This document shows, piece after piece, positions 9,435 to 18,511 of a DNA stretch of 64,000 bases (position 1 is the first letter of the stretch; each line of letters starts with the position of its first letter). The notes below the pieces were generated by a model, which saw nothing but the letters and a program-made list of their open reading frames with translations, searched no databases and was not told where the DNA came from. The position numbers were made by a program, and so were the translations under genes. Origin of the DNA: Psychrobacter sp. (lineage in GTDB: Bacteria; Pseudomonadota; Gammaproteobacteria; Pseudomonadales; Moraxellaceae); contig JAGLBE010000006.1 of the NCBI GenBank assembly GCA_018260445.1, positions 59,851 through 123,850 on the forward strand. The letters run 5' to 3'.

Positions 9435-9894
9435 GACGGCTCCCGTTGGACTGCTAAAATAGGGGGTGTTGGATAGTCACAAATCACTCAAAGGTTAAAC
9501 TTGTAAAACGCCAAACGCTGCGTTTGACCCTGTACTGCTTAAACCTGTTGTGGTCAACAATCAAGTATTTTGACTGAGTATCATACCAGCCTCATCATAA
9601 AAAATCTTGATTGCCATACAACTATGCTAAACAACCATGCTAAACAACCATGCTTGACTACCATGCTTGACTACCATACTTGACTACCATGCTCGACAAC
9701 CATGCTCGACTACTATGCCAAACTGAGCTGACAGCAGTATTAGACATTAGGTGCCTTGATTTGAGGTTAGACACGGTGATTTTTTGGGGTACGACCAGCA
9801 ATGACGACATCTTAATGATTTAGCCTACTTGATGCGGCTTATTTGTCTTATAATCAAGAGCGATATCGTTCGTTGTTAAGGATAAGGAAATGCT
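9435..9894. other. lnt-recG divergent intergenic region with 13-bp tandem array
   Basis: Seven 13-bp units occupy 9628-9718. They vary between TAAACAACCATGC, TTGACTACCATGC and TCGACAACCATGC. The rest of the 460 bp should hold the lnt and recG promoters, but no convincing -35/-10 pair was picked out. Confidence 0.8.
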
Positions 9895-12150
9895 ATGCCC
9901 GCACCAACCCCGCTCGCCGTCAACCACGCCGTCGGTATACCAACCCCACACTTGACCACCCATGCTATTGATTTATCGGTTAGCGCACTAGCCGGCGTGG
10001 GCAGCAAAATAGAGGGGCAACTGGCGCAGCTGGGTATCTCACGCTTGTTCGATTTATTGTTGCACCTGCCCCGTGACTATGAAGACCGTAGCCGTCTCAT
10101 CCCTATACACGATTTGAGCGATGGCCAATCGGCCTTGATTGAAGGCGAGGTCACCTATGTGGACAACAACCGCAGCGGCATGACGGTCACCATTGAAGAT
10201 GCGACAGGGGCGATTCAACTGCGCTTTTTTAAAGTCTATGCTGGGTTAATCCAAGCGATGATGCGGGGCAATCGCTTGCGCCTGTTTGGTGAGGTCAAAA
10301 ATAGCCGCTACGGGTTGCAAATCGCCCATCCCGAATACAGCGTTGTCAACGCCTCGCAGCCCATTGTTAATACGGGGCTACAGCCCATTTATCCCAGCGT
10401 CAAAGGCTTGCATCAAAATAAACTACGCACCCTAGTTAAACTGGCGCTACAAACAGTGCGCCAGCAAGGCGTGCCACTTAGTTTGTTTAACACAACCGAT
10501 TGGCAGGTCGTCAATCAGCTACCGGCGCCATTGCCAGTATTCTTGAGCAGCCTTGCACACCCCTCGTCACAACCTCACGCGCATACCAGGCGAGCTAGTC
10601 CACACGCCCCAAGTTGGCAAAACCTGAGCCTCTTTGAAGCGCTGACCTTAATTCACACCCCGCCCATGCACACCGATGTGGGTTTGCAAGTAGCGCAGTT
10701 AGAGCAGCTCAAAGAGCGTACCCATCCGGCCTGCCAGCGCCTGATTGTCGAGGAGTTGACGGCGCATCAGCTCAGCATGCTGTATCGTCGTCAACAATTG
10801 CACCAACACAAAGCGCCAAAGTGTGAGGCCAGCAGTGCGCTTGCTGATAAGTTACTGGCCAGTTTACCGTTTACCCTAACTGTGGCGCAAACCCGAGTCA
10901 TTGCTGATATCACCAGCGATATGGCGACCTCTATTCCCATGTTGCGCTTGGTGCAAGGCGATGTGGGCTCCGGTAAAACCTTAGTGGCGGCGCTATCCGC
11001 CTGTTATGCCCTTGATAGCGGCTGGCAAGTGGCAGTCATGGCACCAACCGAGATTTTAGCCGAGCAGCATCTTATTAATTTTAAAGCTTGGTTTGAGCCG
11101 CTGGGCATTGGCGTCGGTTGGCTGGCTGGCAAACAAACGGCCAAACAGCGCCGTGAAGCATTGGCCGATGTGGTCGATAACGAGGTGCAAATCGTGGTCG
11201 GCACTCACGCCCTATTTCAAGAGGCCGTCGTGTTTGCCAAGCTGGGTATGGCGATTATTGATGAGCAACACCGCTTTGGCGTTGAGCAGCGCATGGCACT
11301 CACCGACAAAGGCGTCGGTAACAGCACCCCGCATCAGCTTATCATGACCGCCACCCCCATCCCCCGCACCCTTGCCATGAGTGCTTATGGCGATATGGAC
11401 ACCTCGATTATTGACGAGTTGCCGCCCGGACGCACCCCGATTACCACCGTAACCGTCGACCGCAACCGCCGTGATGAGGTGATTGAGCGCATTGCCGCCA
11501 ACTGTAGCGATGGCAAGCAGGCCTACTGGGTGTGCTCTTTGGTGGAGGACTCAAGTACCCTTAATGCTCAAGCCGCCGAGGCGACCTATGCCGATTTGGA
11601 CGACCGCCTTGATATTCGCATTGGTATGGTGCATGGCAAAATGAAATCCAAAGATAAACAAGCCGTTATGGCGGCGTTTAAAAATGCCGAGCTCGACTTA
11701 TTGGTTGCCACCACCGTCATAGAAGTGGGGGTCGATGTGCCCAATGCCTCGCTGATGGTGATTGAAAATGCCGAGCGCTTGGGGCTGTCGCAATTGCACC
11801 AGCTACGCGGCCGGGTGGGTCGCGGCTCGACCAAAAGTTATTGCGTCTTGCTGTATCAAACCCCGTTGTCAGAGACCGGTATCGAGCGTTTAAACGTGCT
11901 ACGCGACAGCAACGACGGCTTTGTGATAGCACAAAAAGACTTGCAACTGCGCGGGCCGGGTGAGCTGCTCGGCAAACGCCAAACTGGCAACGTCGGCTAT
12001 TATGTGTCGGACTTAATGCGCGATGAAAACTTACTCGCCATCGCCAACCATCTCGCCAAACGTTTAATCCAGGATGCCTCGCGTAAGGCCGAGGTGATTC
12101 AGTTGATTCACCGCTGGATGCCCGAGGCGAGTAAATATACCAATGTTTAG
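9895..12150 (+). CDS. recG: ATP-dependent DNA helicase RecG
   Basis: RecG is a monomeric double-strand translocase that reverses stalled forks and branch-migrates Holliday junctions. The 751-residue protein has an N-terminal OB-type wedge domain (about 85-180, including DATGAIQLRFFK). The helicase core follows, with Walker A GDVGSGKT (355-362), the RecG-type Walker B DEQHRFGVEQR (from 456) and motif III TATPIPRT. The second helicase domain contains GMVHGKMKSKDK, ATTVIEVGVDVPNA and QLRGRVGRG. An AAGGA site sits six bases before the ATG. A 50-residue low-complexity segment follows the wedge domain. The gene is monocistronic, ending in a palindromic repeat. Confidence 0.97.
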   Translation: MPAPTPLAVNHAVGIPTPHLTTHAIDLSVSALAGVGSKIEGQLAQLGISRLFDLLLHLPRDYEDRSRLIPIHDLSDGQSALIEGEVTYVDNNRSGMTVTIEDATGAIQLRFFKVYAGLIQAMMRGNRLRLFGEVKNSRYGLQIAHPEYSVVNASQPIVNTGLQPIYPSVKGLHQNKLRTLVKLALQTVRQQGVPLSLFNTTDWQVVNQLPAPLPVFLSSLAHPSSQPHAHTRRASPHAPSWQNLSLFEALTLIHTPPMHTDVGLQVAQLEQLKERTHPACQRLIVEELTAHQLSMLYRRQQLHQHKAPKCEASSALADKLLASLPFTLTVAQTRVIADITSDMATSIPMLRLVQGDVGSGKTLVAALSACYALDSGWQVAVMAPTEILAEQHLINFKAWFEPLGIGVGWLAGKQTAKQRREALADVVDNEVQIVVGTHALFQEAVVFAKLGMAIIDEQHRFGVEQRMALTDKGVGNSTPHQLIMTATPIPRTLAMSAYGDMDTSIIDELPPGRTPITTVTVDRNRRDEVIERIAANCSDGKQAYWVCSLVEDSSTLNAQAAEATYADLDDRLDIRIGMVHGKMKSKDKQAVMAAFKNAELDLLVATTVIEVGVDVPNASLMVIENAERLGLSQLHQLRGRVGRGSTKSYCVLLYQTPLSETGIERLNVLRDSNDGFVIAQKDLQLRGPGELLGKRQTGNVGYYVSDLMRDENLLAIANHLAKRLIQDASRKAEVIQLIHRWMPEASKYTNV

Positions 12151-12181
12151 GTTTGCAGTGATAGGCTTGCGTGGGGGTAGC

Positions 12182-12327
12182 CAATCCCGCTTTTCGCTAC
12201 TATCTTGGCTTGCACGGGGGCGGTGACTAATCGCTAGTAACGTTCCTGTTATCTCGATAACGCTACTAGCTAAGTCACCGCAGCCCCGTGCTTTACCAAG
12301 TATATCCGCTGCAATCGGGGCTAAACA
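12182..12327 (+). repeat. Gene-end palindromic repeat family, copy 1
   Basis: About 30 bp after the recG stop comes a repeat starting CAATCCCGCTTTTCGCTA and ending near GCAATCGGGGCTAAACAG. Its middle (12213-12290) is a long imperfect hairpin, with CACGGGG, GGTGACT and CTAGTA in both arms. Related copies lie at 45639-45935 and 46754-46919, each in the same orientation relative to the gene that ends beside it. The remainder of the 444-bp space to the next gene shows no gene. Confidence 0.85.
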
Positions 12328-12594
12328 GCCTTGCCCTAAGTCAAACCTAAGTGACTCAAAAAATGAACCCTGCTATCTTGCCATCTTACCAAGCAACAGC
12401 GTTAAAAAAACGTCAGTAGAGCCAATAGAAAGGCATATTATGGTGAATCTACCCAATAGTGTGCGCTAGCGCATCCCGAACCTGCTTACCATTGCATTGC
12501 CCTTCACAAAGGAACTATAAGCGACCTACCAAGTACGTTACAATATACGCTACAATAAAGCCATCTACATGATTAAGCTTCTCAAGGATGAGCC

Positions 12595-14283
12595 ATGATG
12601 CCGACTGTCAAATTCAAATTACCGCTTGCCAAATCCAGCAAATTAACCCGTCAAATACCGTTACGCGAGCAATTGCCCCAATTGCCAGCCGTGCCCAATT
12701 TGCCCAAACGAGTGACGGCCACGGCAAAACGGTGGTTACCTAGCCTACCTTTTAAAAACAAACATCCGCAATTAGACATCCTGATTATTGGCGCTGGTGC
12801 ATCAGGCGTGGACATGGCCTGTCATCTACAACAAGACCAAATCATGGCAAAGTCGCTTAAAAAAGGGCGGATTGCGATTGTCGATAAGCGAGCGGCCATT
12901 GGTGGTACGTGGGATTTGTTTCAATATCCTGGCGTGCGTTCAGACTCGGACATGACCACCTTTGGCTTTGCCCATCGCCCTTGGCTGGGCAACAAAACCC
13001 TAGCCGATGGCAAGGCTATCAAAACCTATATCCAAGAGACCGCAAAAGAAGCGGGTATCGAGTCATTGATACAGTTTAAGACTAAGGTGGCGCAAATTGA
13101 GTGGTCGAGCCAGCTAAAGTATTGGACTGCCACACTGGTCGATGTCGAGAGCGGCAAAAGCAGACAGATAACGACTCGTTTTATTGTTGGGGCGACAGGC
13201 TATTATGATTTTGAACAAGGTTATCAGCCAACATTTGTAGGGCAAAAAACGTTTGGTGGTCAGATCATTCATCCGCAGCAGTGGACACCAGAGGTGGACT
13301 ATGCCAACAAACGGGTGGTGGTGATTGGCAGCGGCGCCACGGCAGTCACCTTAGTGCCGGCCTTAATTGCCGAGGGCGCTGGAAATCATAGCAAAGCGCA
13401 AACTGCGGCGCATGTGACCCTGTTACAGCGTACCCCCACCTATATTAGTACGGTGCCGAGCAAGGATGACAGCGTGACCACCTTAACCACTCGCTATAAA
13501 TTTAATCAGCAAACGGCGTACGACTTGGTACGGTGGCGCAATATTTTGTTTCAACAGGGCGTTTATCATTTTGCCCAAATTGCCCCAAAGCTATTAAAAA
13601 AGGGGTTGGTCACGAAGGCAAAAAAACAATTAGAAGGCAGTGGCGTCGATTTAAAACACTTTGTGCCCGCTTACAACCCTTGGGATGAGCGGTTGTGCGC
13701 GGTACCCGATGGCGATTTGTTTAAAGCCATGCACACGGGGCGTGCCGATATCGTCACCGACACCATTCAGCGTTTTACACCAACCGGCATTGAGCTGACA
13801 TCAGGGCGGCACTTGGATGCTGACATCATCGTGACGGCCACGGGGCTCAAGCTGCAGATGTTGGGCGGGGCGCAGGTGATAGTCGATGGCGAGAAAAAAG
13901 AAGTCGGCGAGCGCATGACCTACAAAGCGGTGATGGTTGAGGGCGCGCCCAATATCGCAGTATTGTTTGGCTATACCAATGCGTCTTGGACCTTAAAAAT
14001 TGATTTGGCCTGTGACTATATCACCCGTTTACTCCGCCATATGTATCAAAATGGCTATAAGACTGTTGAACCCAGCCCTGTGGCTACGGATGGCGAAACC
14101 GCATTAAAGCAAGCAGATACTGTCATGGGGTCGCTCACGGCTGGCTATATCCGCCGCGCTGCCAATGTGTTGCCCAAGCAAGGCGATCGCTATCCGTGGG
14201 TGGTGACCAATAATTATTTGAGCGATATCGTGATGCTAAAATATCGTCGTATTGAGGATAAGTGGTTGCGCTTTAGCACATAG
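12595..14283 (+). CDS. FAD/NAD(P)-dependent monooxygenase (FMO/Baeyer-Villiger type)
   Basis: This is a predicted flavin monooxygenase of class B. The 562-residue chain has an FAD-binding motif GAGASG (66-71) and GGTWDLFQYPGVRSDSDM, typical of Baeyer-Villiger and related enzymes. The family fingerprint FxGxxxHxxxW is seen as FGGQIIHPQQW (220-230), and a second Rossmann motif GSGATA (245-250) binds NADP. The first 60 residues are a basic extension before the FAD domain. The substrate may be a ketone or hydrophobic aldehyde, but this is not determinable. The start is preceded by AAGGATGAG; the second ATG at 12598 is equally possible. The gene stands alone. Confidence 0.88.
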   Translation: MMPTVKFKLPLAKSSKLTRQIPLREQLPQLPAVPNLPKRVTATAKRWLPSLPFKNKHPQLDILIIGAGASGVDMACHLQQDQIMAKSLKKGRIAIVDKRAAIGGTWDLFQYPGVRSDSDMTTFGFAHRPWLGNKTLADGKAIKTYIQETAKEAGIESLIQFKTKVAQIEWSSQLKYWTATLVDVESGKSRQITTRFIVGATGYYDFEQGYQPTFVGQKTFGGQIIHPQQWTPEVDYANKRVVVIGSGATAVTLVPALIAEGAGNHSKAQTAAHVTLLQRTPTYISTVPSKDDSVTTLTTRYKFNQQTAYDLVRWRNILFQQGVYHFAQIAPKLLKKGLVTKAKKQLEGSGVDLKHFVPAYNPWDERLCAVPDGDLFKAMHTGRADIVTDTIQRFTPTGIELTSGRHLDADIIVTATGLKLQMLGGAQVIVDGEKKEVGERMTYKAVMVEGAPNIAVLFGYTNASWTLKIDLACDYITRLLRHMYQNGYKTVEPSPVATDGETALKQADTVMGSLTAGYIRRAANVLPKQGDRYPWVVTNNYLSDIVMLKYRRIEDKWLRFST

Positions 14284-14925
14284 TTTGGGGCCGCTAGCCC
14301 CTTTCTTAGACAGCTATAACCACTTGTCATTTTTAAGTTGACTGGGCACGTCGCCGTTGTAAAAGCCGTTGTAAAAATCGCTGCGATGATAGGTAGCGAT
14401 GATAGATGGTGATAGATAAAGACAATAAATTATAGATAAGTGTTGTATCTTGCCCCAGTTAATCAGTCTTTGTAGTCAAACTGTCATACTTCTTCTCTAT
14501 GCTTAAGGCAAAATATAGTCGATTAACCGACTGTCATTTAACAGACAATGACTCAATAGCCTTTATGCCTTCTTTAGTAGTTTTATACTATCTTTAGTAG
14601 TTTTATACTATTTAAACACTTAGCCTACTCTTGTATGGTTAGGATATGACTACTTATTAGACCATCTTATTAACCAAGCGAACTCGCTAACCTGTACGGC
14701 AAACTTAAACTGATTTGCTGACGGTTAATAACTCATTGAGAACCCATTAATGACAGGTTAAACGCTTAAACTGGCAAGCTATTCTTTAGCGTAGCCATCA
14801 AAAGTATAGTCTGCCTGCAACCAATTGATGACAGGGGCGCCCAAGATAATATCACCGCTCCCCTATGTGCGGATAATCACTGGGTAGTCAAATCATTTGG
14901 GTTAAACAATATAGGATTATTGATT
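14284..14925. other. Intergenic region, 642 bp
   Basis: AT-rich space. It contains a perfect 20-bp tandem duplication at 14571-14590 and 14591-14610 (TCTTTAGTAGTTTTATACTA) and a GATGATAGATGGTGATAG run near 14395. No open frame, tRNA or convincing terminator is seen. Confidence 0.7.
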
Positions 14926-15270
14926 ATGTTAACGTCTAATAATCACAAAGAAAAAGTGACCGTGACTTGCACAGAAGCTTGTTGTGAGGCTTTAAACAGT
15001 GGTAAAGGGTTATTATCTTGCGAAGAGCGTAGGCTTTGTATTGCGGTCATGCAAAATAGTCCCGTAAGTAAACGCGTTTATAAAGCGCTGTTAAGCCAGG
15101 TTGATGTCGATAAGTTAATTGGCGAAGGCTATTTGACCGAGTCTCAACTGCATAAGCCGCCTATCTTAGACAGTAAACAGGCTGTGCAACAAAAGAAGTC
15201 TCTACTACAGTCGCGCAAAACGCATAAGGCGTGTCAAACAACAAGCCGTCCTAACCCAGAGCTCGGTTAA
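14926..15270 (+). CDS. Hypothetical protein, 114 residues
   Basis: The product is small, with an N-terminal cysteine-containing stretch (VTCTEACCEAL) and a predicted helical middle (SCEERRLCIAVMQNSP, then KRVYKALLSQVDVDKLIGEGYL). The lysine/glutamine-rich tail is probably disordered. No family is recognised. The ATG at 14926 is nine bases after AGGA and is preferred over an in-frame TTG at 14920. It is flanked by long non-coding spaces on both sides and has no operon partners. The coding call rests on the ribosome binding site and amino-acid composition, so moderate caution is due. Confidence 0.65.
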   Translation: MLTSNNHKEKVTVTCTEACCEALNSGKGLLSCEERRLCIAVMQNSPVSKRVYKALLSQVDVDKLIGEGYLTESQLHKPPILDSKQAVQQKKSLLQSRKTHKACQTTSRPNPELG

Positions 15271-15408
15271 CAATAAGGCTTAGGACACCTGTAGATGCCA
15301 ATCTAGGCTATTTGTACTTTTTATTCATGTTCGCTATCTATAATCTATAGCAACCCACCGATGGCCAACGCCTTACTGATTCCCATTTAGCAGCAAGACT
15401 AAGCCCTT

Positions 15409-15498
15409 TAAAACTCAACCCGTTAAAGCTCAGCCCGTTGAAACTCAACCAGTTAAGACTAAGCTCGTTAAGACTAAGCTCGTTGAAACTAGGTTTAG
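15409..15498. repeat. 15-bp tandem array (about 6 copies)
   Basis: Diverged 15-bp units such as TAAGACTAAGCTCGT and TGAAACTCAACCAGT run head to tail in the 331-bp space between the hypothetical gene and the 3' end of hchA. The two units at 15454-15483 are identical. Nothing else is recognised in this space. Confidence 0.85.
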
Positions 15499-15601
15499 CA
15501 AGACCTAGCATCATAGATGAAGCACCAGAAAACCTTGCGCCTAGTCTTATTATGCTGTCATAAATGGGTTGCCAAGCTTCTGACTATCCAGCCATGAGCG
15601 C

Positions 15602-16543
15602 CTAACCGTTCAGCGCTTTTAGCAACACAGTGGCGCTTAGTTTACCAAAATCATTCGCCGCTAATGGACCATCGCCCGAAATCAAGTTTCTATCTTGATG
15701 GGTATGCCCCGTCGCCAATTTGTTGGTAATGGTCATCCCTAGCGCCTCTAGTTTTTCGCCAAAATACCATGGCATCTCACCGGGCAAATAACCCAGTTTT
15801 GGCATTTGCTTGTCCATCATATCGGGAAACGCCACTATGGTATAGTCTTTATAAATAAAGTCTTTGCCTGCTTCGATAGGGTTGTCAAAAGCATCAAAGC
15901 CTTTAAGATTGGCCGCTAGCAAGGCCGCTGGCCCGTGGCAAATCACTAAAGTATAAAGGTCATTTTTATGCCCAAAGCGTAACAACTCGCCTAGATGCTC
16001 GTCCTCTGGCAAACCGAGCATAGCGCCATGGCCACCTGGTATAAAAATGGCAGCATAATCTTCGCTATCTGCCATCTCATTGGCGACAAAGTCCGCTAAG
16101 CTCTTGGGGTGCTCAAACTTGTCTTGATAGGCGGCATACAAATCCATAACCTTATTATCTTTTTCTGGCATCGCCCATTGTTCAATTTTTACCGGTTTGC
16201 CCGTAGCAGTAAAGACGTCCACCGCAAAGCCTGCCTGTTTAAAATGTAACATAGGCACCATCATCTCTATCGGTTGGTTGCCAGTGTCAAATGTTTTGTC
16301 GTTTGCCATGGTCATGTACTGTTGCTCGGTACACACCATCAAGATTTTTTTATCGCCCGTATAAGGGGTTTCGTATTCAGTATTGTCGTAGTTACTCTTT
16401 TTAGGCGCGGCGAGCTTTAACGCAGACTGTGCCGGTATATAAACACCAGCTTCAGTTTCTTGCGGCTCAAGCCCTAAAACCTCTTTCACGTTGCTTAACG
16501 CTTCATTAATATCTAAATTTTTTAGCATATCTTTAATATTCAT
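15602..16543 (-). CDS. hchA: Hsp31-type DJ-1/PfpI protein (chaperone/glyoxalase III/deglycase)
   Basis: This is a cytosolic stress protein of the DJ-1/PfpI superfamily. HchA homologues act as holding chaperones and glutathione-independent methylglyoxal scavengers. The 313-residue product aligns from memory with E. coli HchA along most of its length: TGNQPIEMMVPMLH, EQWAMPEKDNKVM, AAIFIPGGHGAMLGLPE, and the nucleophile elbow ICHGPAALLA with Cys202-His203. Glu93 in the PIE block is the expected partner. It has about 30 additional N-terminal residues, predicted helical. The AGGATA site before the ATG supports the start. It is separated from neighbours by more than 200 bp on each side. Confidence 0.9.
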   Translation of the reverse strand: MNIKDMLKNLDINEALSNVKEVLGLEPQETEAGVYIPAQSALKLAAPKKSNYDNTEYETPYTGDKKILMVCTEQQYMTMANDKTFDTGNQPIEMMVPMLHFKQAGFAVDVFTATGKPVKIEQWAMPEKDNKVMDLYAAYQDKFEHPKSLADFVANEMADSEDYAAIFIPGGHGAMLGLPEDEHLGELLRFGHKNDLYTLVICHGPAALLAANLKGFDAFDNPIEAGKDFIYKDYTIVAFPDMMDKQMPKLGYLPGEMPWYFGEKLEALGMTITNKLATGHTHQDRNLISGDGPLAANDFGKLSATVLLKALNG

Positions 16544-16773
16544 AAGGGTATCCTATCGTTATAGTCTATTGCATTCTAAGCGTAAAGCAATGGATTAGCG
16601 TTTTTGTTATTGCTACGACTTTTGATAATACATAATGCTGCTAACACTCAGGAATCAGAGTAGCAAATCGCTGGGTAATTAGGTAGCCTTAACGCTTAAC
16701 ATTTCGTAAACTTTGTAAATGCCGCGTAGCTCGTGGCCAGATACGGCTATGCTGCTTATCCTTTTAATTACTT

Positions 16774-17106
16774 TTAATCTTCTTGCTGCAATAGGCGAGT
16801 CCAGCGACAAATGCCATATAACATATACGGCCAAAAGCAGGTGTTGATAAGGTCGTGCAGGCTAGCATGTAGTTGCTCGCCTGTGACATTGGGGTAGTAC
16901 AGGCGTAAGTCCAAATATTCGCCCGCTATGGCAAAAAGGGTGGCTATCACTAGGGCGAGATTGAGACGGGTAAAAAAGCGTGCTAACCATGGCCGAGTCA
17001 TGGCGAGCGTGATTAAAAATGCGCCAATACCGACATAAATATGCAGCGCATCTTTTTCTAGTCCTGTGGCCTCTACGATGCGCATTTTTAGGGTTTGAAA
17101 AGTCAC
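16774..17106 (-). CDS. Small hypothetical inner-membrane protein
   Basis: The 110-residue product has three hydrophobic segments (about 20-38, 45-63 and 85-102). The first starts with HIYVGIGAFLITL, and charged loops contain RPWLARFF and GEYLDLRLYY. No family is assigned. The start codon is GTG at 17106 with only a weak upstream site; an internal ATG at 17085 would shorten it by seven residues. It lies 166 bp downstream of hisH on the same strand and may be read from the his transcript, but nothing links it to histidine synthesis. Confidence 0.65.
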   Translation of the reverse strand: MTFQTLKMRIVEATGLEKDALHIYVGIGAFLITLAMTRPWLARFFTRLNLALVIATLFAIAGEYLDLRLYYPNVTGEQLHASLHDLINTCFWPYMLYGICRWTRLLQQED

Positions 17107-17272
17107 GGGAAATAATCCAACAGGTTAAGATGACGATGCCGTAAACCCCAGCATACCGGTTTACGCCCTATACTTATGAAGATAATGGGGATTAGGTAAC
17201 GTCTATTATATGGTCTGATGCACCGATAATTGCAGTGATAATTGCAGTTGATAAGTTGATAAGTTGATAAGT

Positions 17273-17908
17273 TTATACGTTCCATTCCACAAAGTTTTTT
17301 AATAAGCGCAGCCCATCGTTGTGGCTTTTTTCGGGATGAAATTGAGTGGCAAACAGGTTGTCCTTAATGACGCTGGCGCAAAAGGGTTGCCCATAATCAC
17401 AGATAGCGGCCGTATACGTGTCGTCTTCGGGTGCACAGTAATAGCTATGCACAAAGTAAAAATGCGCATGCTCATCAATACCCTGCCATAGCGGATGGGT
17501 GCTATCCATGCCTGAAATGGTATTCCAGCCCATATGCGGTATTTTAATTGGGGCGCCCTGCTCATCTCGCCAAGTATCGTCAAACTTTCTTACTTGACCC
17601 GGTAGAATATCAAGGCATTGGGTAGGCTCAAACTCAAGCGACTGGGTAAATAGCGCTTGCATACCCACGCAAATCGCCATGACAGGCTTATTAAACACCG
17701 CATCCCGTACCACCGCATCAATGCCTTGCGCCCGCATTTCGGCCATGCAATCGCGCATTGCCCCCACACCCGGAAAAACGATTTTGTCGGCGGCCTGAAT
17801 AATTTTGGCGTCATGGGTAATGGACACCTCGGCCCCCACAGCGGCTAGCGCTTTGCTGGCAGAATGCAGGTTGCCCATGCCGTAATCGAGTAGTGCAATT
17901 TTGGTCAT
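17273..17908 (-). CDS. hisH: Imidazole glycerol phosphate synthase, glutaminase subunit
   Basis: HisH hydrolyses glutamine and channels ammonia to HisF, which forms imidazole glycerol phosphate and AICAR in histidine synthesis. The 211-residue class I amidotransferase starts [16 protein letters not shown]. It has the nucleophile Cys80 ([10 protein letters not shown]) and the His191/Glu193 pair (FHPEKSH), with [12 protein letters not shown] near the oxyanion region. hisA and hisF are not downstream, unlike the usual hisBHAF order. Upstream, an isochorismatase-like gene separates it from hisB, 35 bp away. No strong ribosome binding site is seen before the ATG. Confidence 0.96.
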   Translation of the reverse strand: MTKIALLDYGMGNLHSASKALAAVGAEVSITHDAKIIQAADKIVFPGVGAMRDCMAEMRAQGIDAVVRDAVFNKPVMAICVGMQALFTQSLEFEPTQCLDILPGQVRKFDDTWRDEQGAPIKIPHMGWNTISGMDSTHPLWQGIDEHAHFYFVHSYYCAPEDDTYTAAICDYGQPFCASVIKDNLFATQFHPEKSHNDGLRLLKNFVEWNV

Positions 17909-17943
17909 AGTGTCGGTCTTATTCTAGTATTTTAGTGACATAT

Positions 17944-18510
17944 TTATAGAGTTTGCATAAGCTGATTATAGCTTAATACCGTCGCAAACTCTTCATTTAA
18001 GCTTGCCAACGCTGTTTGATGTATCAATTCTGCGTCGAATATTTGACCATTAATCCCTTTTCGATCAAAGGTGGCTGTGGCATCTGATACTAAGTAAGTC
18101 TCAAAGCCATAATTGCCTGCCATTCTTGTGGTGGTCGATATACAGTGATTGGTCGTTAAGCCGATAATAACTAGCGTGGTTATGCCCTGCGTATCTAGTT
18201 GCTGTTTTAAATCTGTCCCTATAAAAGCACTATTCACCTGCTTGGTTATAACAGGTTCACCCTCTATTGGTAAGGCGTGTTCGTTAAAGGCAAAGCCCGA
18301 ATGATTAGGGTGCAAACGTGATTTTGGTTCAGGTGAGCTATGGCGAATGTGATAAACGGGCAAATTATGTTCACGCCATACGCTGATCAACTGACCACAT
18401 ACTACCTCAGCATTTGGATTATTGCGATTACCACCCCAATACGCCTCATCTTCAAAGCCCTTTTGTACATCAACCACTAATAACGCTGGTTGTTTTTCTA
18501 TTAGTGTCAT
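17944..18510 (-). CDS. Isochorismatase-like cysteine hydrolase
   Basis: The 188-residue protein belongs to the isochorismatase/nicotinamidase fold. The catalytic triad is visible: Asp14 (LLVVDVQKGF), Lys90 (VITKQVNSAF) and Cys123 (GLTTNHCISTTTR), the last preceded by the family's usual cis-peptide region. The substrate may be an amide or a vinyl ether and cannot be told from sequence. The ATG at 18510 begins one base after the hisB stop codon, so translation is probably coupled to hisB; a longer reading from 18591 would overlap hisB and add residues outside the domain. It has no known step in the histidine pathway. Confidence 0.85.
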   Translation of the reverse strand: MTLIEKQPALLVVDVQKGFEDEAYWGGNRNNPNAEVVCGQLISVWREHNLPVYHIRHSSPEPKSRLHPNHSGFAFNEHALPIEGEPVITKQVNSAFIGTDLKQQLDTQGITTLVIIGLTTNHCISTTTRMAGNYGFETYLVSDATATFDRKGINGQIFDAELIHQTALASLNEEFATVLSYNQLMQTL

Positions 18511-18511
18511 A

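Noticed and set aside
9628-9718. CRISPR-like regular array
   Set aside because: Units are contiguous 13-mers without spacers and there are no cas genes.
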